Assembly (NCBI RefSeq): GCF_016801865.2 | Contig: NC_068937.1 | Location: forward strand, 130,999,712-131,063,711 | From: Culex pipiens pallens | Taxonomy: Eukaryota; Arthropoda; Insecta; Diptera; Culicidae | DNA length: 64,000 nt | Direction: 5' to 3' | In this document: piece by piece, positions 1 through 10,745 of the stretch | Layout of the letters: the number at the start of each line of letters is the position of its first letter | How positions within the stretch are numbered: the stretch's first letter is position 1 | Notes under the pieces: model-generated | Databases searched by the model: none | Told to the model about the DNA's origin: nothing | The model's input: only the letters and a program-made list of their open reading frames with translations | Made by a program: the position numbers and the translations under genes

Positions 1-27
1 TTTAAATTGGGATGAAATTTAGTGTGT

Positions 28-1429
28 ACCTTGTGGATGACCAATGAAGTCATTTTGCATCATTGGTTCGTCCATAAAATTTTGGTAACCATCCATGCAA
101 AAAGACTATTAAAATATTTAAAAATATTTATCTAGAAAACACATCTCACATCACATCTGCAAGTATTAATTAGAACATTCCAGAAAAAAGATTATTACAC
201 TCTAAAAAAATTTACCCATTTTTAAATTGGAAATTCAATTGCACATAGGGGAAATAAACCCATTTTAATAACACTAAGCCGTTCGACCAATTCTCATCAC
301 TTTTGCCGATTTCCGCTATTAAATCAACATTTTCAGATGTATCAACAATGGAGAGTTGCTTGCACAATTTTATTTGAGCTATTTATTACTTTGGAACAGT
401 CAAAAACACTTTATGAAAGCATTAATTCATGATCAAAGTGCTGATAGGCCGATAAAAGAAATAGGCTGAGAAAGGGTATAGTTCCCCTTCTGACCGTCTT
501 TATGAACTTTAATTTTTCAATATTTTTTTTAATGAAAAAAATGCATTTTTTTAATCAATACTAACATTTTAGAAGGGCCAAACATTCAAAATTACACCCT
601 TTTAAATTGTTTTGTAGAAAATTTGTTTTCGAAAAGATCGGAAAATTTCACGAATGTTTCTTATTTTAACATTGAAAATCGGACCATTCGTTGCTGAGAT
701 ATCGACATTAGAAAATGGTGGCTTGTTTGGTTGCGACATAGAAAACTTCAATTTTCCTGTTTTTAATTTTTTGCATGGCAATATCTCGGCAACTAAGGGT
801 CGTATCAACAAAGTTCACAAAAGCAAAATGTAGAGAATTTTCTCAGATTTTCAAAAATACATTTTTAAGGTGGGAAAACATGGGCACTAATTTAAAAAAA
901 TTAATAACTGCGACTGTTACAAAAAGTTATCTAAACATGGCTATAACTTGAAAACGATGCACTTAATCAAAATTTCACTTTGGTACTTTTTGATTGCAAA
1001 TTCAATTTTACATCGAAGACTTCAGTAAAAAAATTATTGCGACCAAAATTTCAATTTTTTGAAAAAATCAGTATTGATTCAAATAATCATAACTCGGTAA
1101 AAGATTTTTTGCCCGTTTTGAAAATTTCTGAACAGTTGGCATTTGATGTCTTTTAAAACATATCAGAAAAAAATAGTTTTTTTTTTTTTGCAAATCAAGT
1201 TTTAGGGACAAAAAATTTAATTAAAAATCACCAATTTTTTTACCGTGCATCATTTTTTTCAATGCAGTCCTTAGACATATCTACAACTTTGCCGAATACA
1301 CCAATTCGATTAAAAAAATATTTCAAAAGATACAGATTTTTGATTTTTTTACATCATTTTTGTATGGACAGCTGCCAAATTTGTATGGAATATTATATGG
1401 AGAAACTAATGATGCAAAATGGCTTCTTT
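28..1429. repeat. Palindromic family A, copy 1, left part
   Basis: Degenerate member of a long foldback repeat that recurs at 37655-40194, 40259-41608 and 59813-61692. Positions 30-110 resemble the outer left arm (phrases such as CATTTTGCATCATT). Positions 540-1426 match the right arm, including GTTGCTGAGATATCGACATT near 690 and GATGCAAAATGGCTTCTTT at 1411-1429. Most of the left arm is missing. The copy stops abruptly at 1429 because the 7 kb transposon is inserted there, and it resumes at 8470. No coding function is apparent. Confidence 0.75.
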
Positions 1430-1792
1430 CCCAAGCAGCATCATGAAACATGTTTTAAATGGCAAAGTCCGAACTTTGTTACATCAAGGGCGTAAAAAAG
1501 TTACATTTGTAACATCTGTTTGGAGTTTGTGGTCGACACTTGTTAGCAACTAATTTGAAACAAAATAAAAAGAGTTCCTTTGACTTACTCCAAACCTCCC
1601 GGGGAACTGGAAAAGCTGATGATTTACAACATATTTTGTTAGAATAAAGTTATTTTTGAAACAACTTCAACAACTTTACGTATGTTTTAATTTGATTGGC
1701 ACTATGTTATAAACATGTCCCAGAAACATTTATAAGCCAAAAAATATGAGCTTAGTATGTCATGACTAGATTTTGTTTGGTTCATTCAGTTT

Positions 1793-4193
1793 ATGTCCGA
1801 CCAGCGAACAACAGTGCAAACTATGAAGAGAAGTGCAGTGTCGATTTCGGATTTCGAAATCTGGCGTAAGATCCAGAGAAATGGGTCCTTCCGAATAAAG
1901 AAGGCGAAACTGGTCACCGGAAGTGCAGACCATATTGAACAGCCCGCAGAACCCAGCATAGACCAGCGACACCAACCCCAATTGGACCAGGACCAACATG
2001 ATCTTGCTGAATCAACTTCTGCCATGGACTCAGGCGATGCTGCACAACATTATTTTTCAGAGTCTGAAGATGACGAGCCTGCTGATCTCCCCGAACAAAA
2101 CCCGATTGAATTGAGAGAAGAGCTCCAAAATTGGGGAATCGAGCACCAGATCAAACACTCTGCAATGAACGCACTTTTGAAAATATTGAAAGTTTTTGTG
2201 CCCAACAATGCGCTTCCAAAAGACTCCCGAACGCTTTTCAAGACGCCTGCAAAAATTGACATAAGCTCAGATCCAGAACTGGAGGGGAAATACTGGCACT
2301 ACGGTCTCCAGAAAGGTCTTTTGGATTTGCTGGCGAAAGCTGAAACTATCCCGGAACAACTTTCCATAAACATTAATATTGACGGGCTTCCGATCTCTAA
2401 AAGTTCGACCACCAACTTTTGGCCGATCCTCGTAAATGTGCACGAAATGAAACAAGCTCCATTTGCTGCTGGGATTTTTTGTGGAGCTAGTAAGTATGAG
2501 TTATATTAGATTTCATTCAAAAATACTTCATTGAATAAATTCGTTGCTAGGCAAGCCGAAAGACGTAAACAAATTTCTAAATCCATTTGTCATCGATCTC
2601 AACAATGTTCTCCAGGAAGGCCTGAATGTAAAGGATAAACATATTACAATCAAACTTCGATGCTTCATATGCGATACCCCCGCCCGTTCGATGTTGCGAG
2701 GTATTTATGAAAAGCATAACTTTCTTGTAACTCTTAAGTTATTTCTGAAAAGGTCCTACAAGCTGTTGGATTCCATATGTTTATTAGGATGTAACAAAAT
2801 GTTTATAGGACCTTTTTAAATAACACTCAATGTTTTTTTTTTCTTAACTATGATTCTACAGTAAACCACCACGTTTAGTTCTAGAACAATCTCTTAAATA
2901 AGTATTATGTATTATCTTTTTTTAGGTGTGATTGGTCACAACGGCTACGGTTCGTGTCTTAAATGCACCACAGATGGAGAATACTCGTACGAGTTTAGTA
3001 AAATGATTTTTCCTCAGCTAAACGCTCCTCTACGAACTGATGCAGATTTTCGATCAAAAATGTTCGATGATCATCACAAAAACACATCTGTTCTAGAGCA
3101 GATCGTGGGTATCGATATGATCAAAGACTTTCCTATCGGCGATGCACTGCATTTGATTGACCTCGGAATCATGAAACATTTTTTGACCGGATGGAAGAAC
3201 GGCACATTGCATAATTTAAAAGCACGATGGTCAGCACGAGAAGCAAAAAATATCAGTGATTTTTTGACGCAAGTCGAATTACCCCGAGAAATAAGGCGCC
3301 CAGTCCGCGGTCTTGATCACTTACAGCGTTGGAAGGGAACGGAGTTTAGGACATTCTTGTTTTATCTGAGCATAATAGTTCTGAATAAGTTCTTTAATCA
3401 CAAAGATATTTATCACCACTTCCTGAATTTTTTTTGCGCGATTCAAATATGTGTCAGGCATGATCAAGACCCCAAAAATTACCAGATTGCCCGTGCGATG
3501 TTGCATGACTTTCTCAATGGAGTGAAATCCTTGTACGGAAAGTTCATGTTCAGTAGCAATATGCACAATCTCGTACACTTGATTGACGACGTGGAAAGAT
3601 TCGGACCATTAGACACATTCGACGCTTACCCCTTTGAGTCGAAATTGTACGTAATCAAGAATATGATTCGAAGTGGTAATCTGCCCTTGTCCCAAATTGC
3701 AAAAAGGCTCACCGAAATCCAGAAAAACGCAACGAATATTGAAATTCATTTCAACAAGAACGAAGTACAACTAAAAAAGAAAGCTGCCCTTGAGGATTTA
3801 GATAACAAACTGAGGAAAATCGTTAAGAAAAATAGTCTTGATTTGTATAACTTTGTTCAATTAGGTAGCTTTTGTCTTGATACAAAACGAAAAGCTGATT
3901 GTTGGATTTTGACCAAACAATTCGAAGTTGTGAAAGTGGATATGATTGCTTTTGATTCTAAAGATAAGACTATCTCTTTGTATGGAGCAAAATTGAAAAC
4001 ACAAGAAGACTATTTTAAAAAGCCAGTTTTATCTTCCGCGCTACAGATTTATGCCTCCGACTTAAAGCTCAATCCTTCTGAACTATTGCCACTTGATACA
4101 CTGCGTTGTAAAATGGTTTGCATAAACACAAACGACAAAAATCTTCCTGAATCAGTATTCATTCCACTTCTTCACACGTTAAAAATAACATAA
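1793..4193 (+). CDS. Transposase of the CACTA-like element (three exons)
   Basis: Spliced reading: exon 1 1793-2489, exon 2 2551-2700, exon 3 2926-4193. Both introns are short and GT-AG (donors GTAAGT and GTATTT). The phases join exactly to give 704 codons plus stop, with no internal break. Residues 1-90 are polar and acidic. Residues about 110-150 match the conserved N-terminal block of these proteins (LREELQNWGI, then LPKDSRTLFKTP). INIDGLPISKSS then NFWPIL lies near 194-213. CDTPARSMLRG spans the second junction (273-283), followed by GHNGYGSCLKC (286-296), a CxxC zinc-type motif. GDALHLIDLGIMKHFL (about 354-369) and a DUF4218-like NLVHLIDDVERFGPL (about 490) follow. The Asp residues in IDGLP, CDTPAR and GDALHLID are candidate catalytic acids. 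The family is common in animal transposons. The superfamily assignment is inference from motifs. It looks intact, so the element may be recent. Confidence 0.72.
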
Positions 4194-4403
4194 AAATATA
4201 GTTTAGTCTTATCTGTACATAGAAACCATGTTTTTTCTTCAATGAGCAATTAAATAAAAATGAATAAAACGTAGACTTTCCTTGCCTATTTATTTTAACA
4301 TGAACAAATTAATAATTCTTATAACAATATAATTCAGCATTGTAGCAACAGGTTCCATTGAAGAAAATGAATTGATGATCGATCTCATCAGTTGTTGAAT
4401 CAA

Positions 4404-6048
4404 TCATTCAGCAAGGTCGTGCACGGTTGTGGTGGTAGATTCTGTGACGGAAGCTTCAGTGATGGAGGTTTCTTCTTCTTCGTCGCTGGATTCAGATGAG
4501 CTTTCGGAAGATGACGACTCCCCGGCACGTTTGCCGAGGCCACCGGACCGCTTAACTTCTGTTTTCTTATGGCGTAGGAAGTTGGAGAAAAGTGTGTGAG
4601 TCGCTTCGTTCGTCGACTTGAAATCAGCGGCTTTCACAAGTTTGCACACAAATTCTATGAATTTGGGAAAGGTGCTCTGGAACGATTTGTTGGTCGTGCA
4701 CAGAAGGTCAATCGGTTCCGGATTTTTCTTTTGTCTTTGCTGACCTTTCCACGAGTACTCGAGGAGGATAACTGCCGGAACGGTGGCGCGCATGAATCCG
4801 CGGAAAAACTTAGTCCCGTCACGCTTCCCCGACAAATCGTAAACCGTGTTGTAATAGCGCAGAGCTTTAGTCTCAAACTCTTGTCCTGATAATGCAGCCT
4901 CCAGCGCCAGAAGATCTCGATTGTCCTTGACCTTTAGCACTTCTTTGCACGACGTAAAATCCTCATCATTAAGAGCTGCGCTGGTGTCAATCTTTGGTTT
5001 CATTGTGAAATATTTTTTCACGTCAGCAGCAAAATGCAGAATAGTATCCAACTTGGTCGTTTGAGCCGCGACTTGACTTTCAAGATTGCTCAGCCGGATG
5101 TTAGATTCCGCATTTTGACGCTCGAGATTTTTCAGGCGCTCGTATAGGTCTGCGTTTCTGTCCAACTGTTGGGACGAAGTCGATTCTTCCCGGATAACTC
5201 GGGCAGTAGATCCGTCAGGCATTTGTACGAACACTTCAGCTGAACCGTTACTTGGCGAAGCTGAGAGCAGTGTTGGTTCATCGGGTTGGCTAACCTCCTC
5301 CTTTGTGAACTCGATTATATCATCACATTGATTAGCCTACAATTATATATATATATATAAAAAAAAAACATTAGAAAATAAACCCAACCAGACTATTACA
5401 TGGAATCGTCTACAAAAAACCCCACAAATCTTTAAACCCTGGATTATGGACAGCCCCAAACTGCAACAACATGTACCTCGCTTAGCGACAGGGCGTTGTC
5501 CGAAGCGATTGAAGTCTTCAACACCTTGAAGAGTTGACCATTGGGCAGCTGGACCAATTCGTACTCCAAATTTTCTTCATTCACGATCGATGAAACTTCA
5601 ACTTGCTCTGTCAAGTTTTGTGGGGATGTAATCGCCGGAGTTGTTGTAGTTGTACCCTAAGAAATAAACATGAAATTTAAAAAAAAATCTTCAAAACATC
5701 ACACAATTCGGTATTTACCAGTGCCAGTTCATACTGCTTTGATTCGAAGCGGCCTTTTTTCGGCTTGGATGGGCCGGCTGTCTCCGTATCCGTCACCTCC
5801 GATTCGGATAACTTTTGAAAAGATGTTAGAACTATTTCCGCATCCGCAAAGGACCCTGCTTGGCCCAAAACTTTAGCCTTCGACTTCTTCCAGGTAACTT
5901 TGTCCGGGCATGAGTTGGCATTTTGGGAAAGGGTGACAAAACCTGCCGGAGGCCAGTACACTGTTTTCCCATCGACCCAGGAAGACGGTACAACCGTCAT
6001 TTCTGGTCGGCAATTCTTCCTTTTTTTAGTCTGCACGACACAAAACAT
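4404..6048 (-). CDS. DUF4806-like accessory protein of the CACTA-like element (three exons)
   Basis: Minus-strand gene convergent with the transposase; the two stop codons are about 210 bp apart. Exons, in transcript order, are 6048-5719, 5656-5477 and 5336-4404. Donors are GTAAAT and GTACAT, and the acceptors end in TAG. All junctions are phase 0, giving 480 codons plus stop. The start ATG (MFCVVQTKKRKN) is the first in frame. Residues about 17-90 carry the N-terminal block typical of insect DUF4806 proteins (VVPSSWVDGKTVYWPP). Residues about 225-270 are a predicted coiled coil (LKNLERQNAESNIRLSNLES). A helical domain with EYSWKGQQRQKK near 365 resembles DUF4806. The tail is Ser/Glu-rich (SSSESSSESSDEEEE). 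Its biochemical role is unknown; an accessory role in transposition is inferred only from the shared element. Confidence 0.65.
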
Positions 6049-6384
6049 TTTAAAGCGGACGAGGACAAAACAACGGACTTCACAACCTAACTAATCCAAA
6101 ACGTTTGGAAATTTGACAGTTCTCGCTAGAGACGGAGAAAATTTGTACATGTTGCAACATAACAAAACATGTGTTGCGATGGTCAACATGTTAGTTGATG
6201 GTACCAAAAACATTATCACAACAAAAATGCAACAAACTGAAAGTTGTCAAAAATGTCGAAACAGGGTCGCATTAAGGTGTGCAACAATGCAATCAGGTTG
6301 TTTTAACTTTAAAATAAATAAATACATTTAATATTTATAAAATATGCACAGCTGTATTGTACATTAATGGCTATTTTACAAATA

Positions 6385-7528
6385 CCGTAAACCGGGGTGA
6401 CTTTGATAGGATTTCAATTTGTTTTTGGAATATTTTCCAACAGATAAGGTTTTTCTCAAGATTATTATTTTTAAAACATGTACTGGGGTAGTACACACAA
6501 AGTGCATGCACTATTTTGGAAACAAAAGTATTTTCAATAGTGTTTAGAAAAATAGTTACGTTAAAAATTCTTAGTTTTAATTCCGGGGTGACTTTGATAG
6601 TCATAGTTTTTCTTGTTAAAATCATATTTAAGATGTTCAAACTTTATTTGTACATTAAATGTACCATCACTAAAGTAGCTGATAAGTTTTTAAGAAAAAA
6701 AATCAATGTTTATATTTAGCTAACTAAGTTTATAAGCTTTTTAACAAAATACATACAAATTTTAAGTAAAATTGTTAAAAAGTCGGAATTTTGCTTGAAA
6801 TTTGTTAAAACTAGTTTTGTTTATAAAATTATCGATATATATTGCATTTTAAACTGAATTCGAAGCACGAATCATAAGTTTACACATTTTACATGAAATT
6901 TGTTCAACTGAAATTGCCTAATTTGGAGATATTTTTTAATTGTGTTTCAAAAACACAAATTATTTATTATTTACAATTTTTTTTAACCTTCTCCTAGGGA
7001 TTTTTTTTCCAAAGAATCCGAAAATGCATTCAGTTTTCCGATTAAAAATCATGTTCATTAAGAAAATCATGACACTTTGAGAAGTTTAAAATAATGACTT
7101 TCATCAACATTTTCTTAACTATAGTTAACCAACTTTTTAAACTTTTCAAAATTTTATGAAAAAATCTCCTTGAGGTACTTTGAGCACTTCTCTACCACGG
7201 TCAGTATGTTTCTAAACCATTCCTTACGTATTTTAATTGTACCGTAATCTGGGGTGAATTGGGACTACAGTCTGAATAGGGACAGCAGTTTTTAGAGCAC
7301 TTAAAGCTTTTAAATTTGGAAATGGATGTACACATTTTGTTGGCCTGAGTCTGTTCTAACCGTAACCAACCAGAAAAATCAAAATATTGTGCTCCAACAT
7401 GGTTAAAACTGCTGTCCCAATTCGCCCCATGTGTCCCGATTGACCCCAGTTTACGGTACTCTTCATTTTGCGGAAAATCGCAAACCTATCAAAGTCACCC
7501 CGGCTATCAAAGTCACCCCGTTTTACGG
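6385..7528. mobile_element. TA-flanked miniature element C, copy 1 (nested)
   Basis: Inverted ends CCGTAAACCGGGGTGACTTT (left) and, as reverse complement, CCGTAAAACGGGGTGACTTT (right), with TA on both sides (6383-6384 and 7529-7530). A second copy in the opposite orientation lies at 26281-27209. It is non-coding. TA duplication is typical of Tc1/mariner-type insertion. The copy lies inside the 3' half of the two-gene transposon and is itself split by element D at 7242-7456. Confidence 0.85.
7242..7456. mobile_element. TA-flanked miniature element D inside element C
   Basis: A 215-bp element with inverted ends CCGTAATCTGGGGTGAATTG and (reverse complement of the right end) CCGTAAACTGGGGTCAATCG, flanked by TA at 7240-7241 and 7457-7458. 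The copy of element C at 26281-27209 has the empty site: near 26350 a single TA sits between the same flanks (GAAGAG and CAATTAAAATACG). The insertion is therefore seen directly. Confidence 0.88.
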
Positions 7529-8466
7529 TACTATCAATGATTAAAATAAATGTGTGCGTAGGTTTAACTGCTTTGAACTCGGTTTGACAAAAATTTAATT
7601 AGTTATGCTAAATTTATAATTTAGTTATAAATAAATAACATAATTCTTTGTACATTTCTAGTATTATCTGTAATAGAACTAAAAATTGACGATTAAAATG
7701 TGTCATTTAGCAAGAAAATTATTTTGTTTATAGTTTGTGTTGACGCCTGGATTTGACTCTGTTTTTGAAAGAAGCCATGCTGTTTCTTCCATTTAATATG
7801 ATATTGCAATGATGAAAAGTGAAAAGATTTTATAATTTTGCAGTTTAACCGATATAATTTGGTTCGAAATTATTAAAATTATTCTATGCTTTAGTGACTT
7901 ATCACTTTCTATTGTATTCAAAGACAAAAAATCCGTAGGATTAATTTTTTACAGTTCTAATTAAACTATTTCAGAGCAAAAATGTACTTTAAAATTAAAG
8001 CCCAATTAAAATTTAAAGGTATAATCAAATTTCGTTCGGTGAAAGTCAATTCGCAGTAGAAACAGTTGATTTATTAATCATTTTAACTTTGTTGTGCTGT
8101 ATTATTATTAAATACAGTTCCACAGAAGTGATGAAATATATTTTTGAACTTGTTCATATTTTTCATCTTCAGCAAAACATAATTGAGACATCATTATTCC
8201 CAAATATGTTTTTTATTTGTTGAGAGGAAGAGGAATCTGACAGAATAACTTTACTTCAAACAAAACAGAAATCATCATGTTGATATTGCTGCAACTTAAA
8301 CATAACATATTTTCAACAAATTTTCTGACGTGAAATATGTTTCAAGACAGCTTTCAAATTGCGCTTTTCCAGTCACGCCGAAGGTTACACATTAGTCGTA
8401 TTTACTCATTTTTTTTGTTTCAAACTGGTCAGGAATGTGCATCGGTGACAAATAATGTTACTTGGG

Positions 8467-8554
8467 TTTGGGTATACCGAAGGCACCAAAAAAGTTTCAG
8501 CCGGATTAAAAAATACAAAAAAAAAATCAAATGACCAAAATCCGAATATTGCTC
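8467..8554. repeat. Palindromic family A, copy 1, right end
   Basis: Continuation of the repeat broken at 1429: GGGTATACCGAAGGCACC and the Lys-rich AT tail, ending in ATATTGCTC at 8554. This matches the AATTGCTC right ends of copies at 40194 and 41608. Confidence 0.75.
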
Positions 8555-10745
8555 ACTAGGGAATGCAAATTCCATTTTTACATCTTAAAATTAAGTCGAC
8601 ATATTTTTTCGACCTTCATTCAGGTTTTTCAAAATTTAGCATTCTCTAGAAAAATGGCAACACTGCCACAGTTCGGAAATGGCATTTTTGTCATCTAAAA
8701 TATAGCCAAAAAATTTTTTTTTTCATAATTTTGTTTATGAAATCAATTTTTTGATTAAAACTTGAATTTAAAAAAGATTAGTTTTTTTAGACGCAAACTT
8801 TTTTTTTAGATCTTAAGAATCTTCCGCAACTTTACCGCAGACAGGAAATCTGTTCTCACCCAAATTAAAAAATACAAAAATTCAATTTGCATAAAATTGC
8901 TCATTCTTGGGAAAATTTGTCTGTGGTTAATTCAAGGTTAACGCGATGAATTCAAAATTGACGTGGTGAATTTCAGATTGTTGTTTAAATTTATCCTTTA
9001 ATTGTTGAATTATTGATTTTTGAAGAGATTACATTCATTTTGTCGAAGCGTTCGCAACCAGATGGCTCTAGAGAAGTAGAATTTTTTAAAATTAATTTAA
9101 TTTTCACAAAATTTCAAAGAAAACACACCATGCTAAAACTCCTTCGTGGCCTCAGCTTTTCCCTCGAAGCTTTATGTGTGTGCTCAAATTGCACACATAA
9201 TTGTATTTCACGGTACAGCTGTTGCTGCGCCTGCTGGCTTGAATCAACTTTCCTTTCCCAAGTTCAAAGAATGTTGTTAGCCAAAGTGCACTCCACCCCT
9301 CCCGAAATGACATTATTACCTACGACGCAAGGGTTCATGACGCTTTTAAGGTTATGTTGTGCGGAGCGAATTACTTGCTACCAGCACTGCCTCGGCTAGG
9401 ATTAAACTTTGCTGAATTTACAGTGCAGTGAAATTGGCTTTTCTTGGAATCTTGTGTATGGAAAAGTTTCGACCGCCTGCAAGTATGCAACGCTACACAA
9501 ATTACTCCTGCAGCGATGTGACAGGAACAAGAACGCGCTTACAAAACAAGAGGGACATTCGCAATTGCGCCTGAATGCACCCCTACTGGTCGTCACATTG
9601 TGTGCTCAGTCACTTTGAATTAGTAAAACCTTTCCGGCGCTGTGACGTGTGTTTCACCAACTGTAGGAGCCGGTGGTGAGTTGTTCAGCGCAAAAAAATA
9701 ATCTCTCACAGCATTGCAACAACAACAAAAAAGTGGGTTCAAAATTTACGGCAGAACGGAGCAGCATCGTGATACGACCGCAAATGTTCACCTGGTGAGA
9801 GTTATGCTGGGGCGAATATTTGTGATGCCAACCAACGTTGGACCATGAGCATGGACCTGGGAATCAGCGACCGATGGTGAACTGCAAATTGCCATCGTCT
9901 CTGTGGCTGTAGGGTAAAGGTCACGATAGTTGACTTCCTTTAATGTTTTGAAAGTGAATATTCGAATCTGAGTAATACAGGGACTGTCACCCTAGAGAGT
10001 CCTGGTTGTTCCGAGAATTTCCAGGAGGTGCACTAACAAATGGCAACCAGGAACATTGAAACAGGTGCACCCTGGCATGGCTGTGGTATCGAATAGATGC
10101 ATTCTGGTTGTGTTTTTTTGTTGTAATCTTTGTGGAAGGTTTATTACGATGGACAAAAAAACCAACAAGCTTTACCCCCGGGGTTGACGATGACTTACAA
10201 CTGTTACTCTGAGGTGACATCAATGTTTAAATTGTGCTTTTTGGATGCTTTAGGGAAAATTCCCCCAAAACATAAACTCTTCCACTGCTCAATTCACTGC
10301 CACCAGATCTCGCAGTAATTCGTCGTAAACATTTTAACTTCCCGTTTCGGAACAACCCTTTTAACGCGTTAATTATCCTCTTTTTTCCGTAACAGTTAAA
10401 CCATAAACAAAACAAAACGAAACTGCACCGTAACATGCTTCTGTTTTTGTCTGGATTTAGTGTGAGTAGTATACTGCACCGTAAAAGTTATGCCTTCCGG
10501 CCTGGCCGGCCCCAAAATCGTCATTTCCGCGCCCCATAAAGGCACAGCGAGATTGGTTTGGTTTTTGGTATTTTATTTCCGTATAGTTTTGGTGAGTGGG
10601 ATGAGCTCGAATGGGGTTCATTACCGACCTTGTACAAGTTGAAACAGTCAAAGAAAAAAAGCTTTTGCTGTTGTAATTTTTACTAAGTTTTTTTTTTATG
10701 TAGAAAAAGTAAAAAAAAAGTCAAAAATGTAAAGATTGACAGTAC
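8555..10745. other. Non-coding stretch, no gene seen
   Basis: About 2.2 kb without a supportable gene. 8555-9010 is AT-rich and resembles decayed repeat. 9120-10660 is more balanced in base composition and contains no terminal repeats I recognise. Open frames here are short, lack a recognisable domain and overlap on both strands. It could be intron or 5' flank of the receptor gene further downstream. Confidence 0.5.

Larger units (their letters stand above)
1430..8466 (+). mobile_element. Complete two-gene CACTA/EnSpm-like DNA transposon
   Basis: A 7,037-bp element bounded by imperfect inverted ends: left CCCAAGCAGCATCATG, right (reverse complement) CCCAAGTAACATTATT, 12 of 16 matching. TTT at 1427-1429 and 8467-8469 forms a 3-bp target duplication. 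Removing the element and one TTT restores the uninterrupted repeat phrase seen at 40101 and 61600 (GGCTTCTTTGGG followed by ATACCGAAGG). The element holds a plus-strand transposase gene and a convergent minus-strand DUF4806-like gene, then a GCAACA-rich stretch (6140-6310), a nested miniature element (6385-7528) and AT-rich sequence. Placement in the CACTA/EnSpm superfamily rests on transposase motifs and the 3-bp duplication and is inference. The boundaries are seen directly. Confidence 0.8.
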
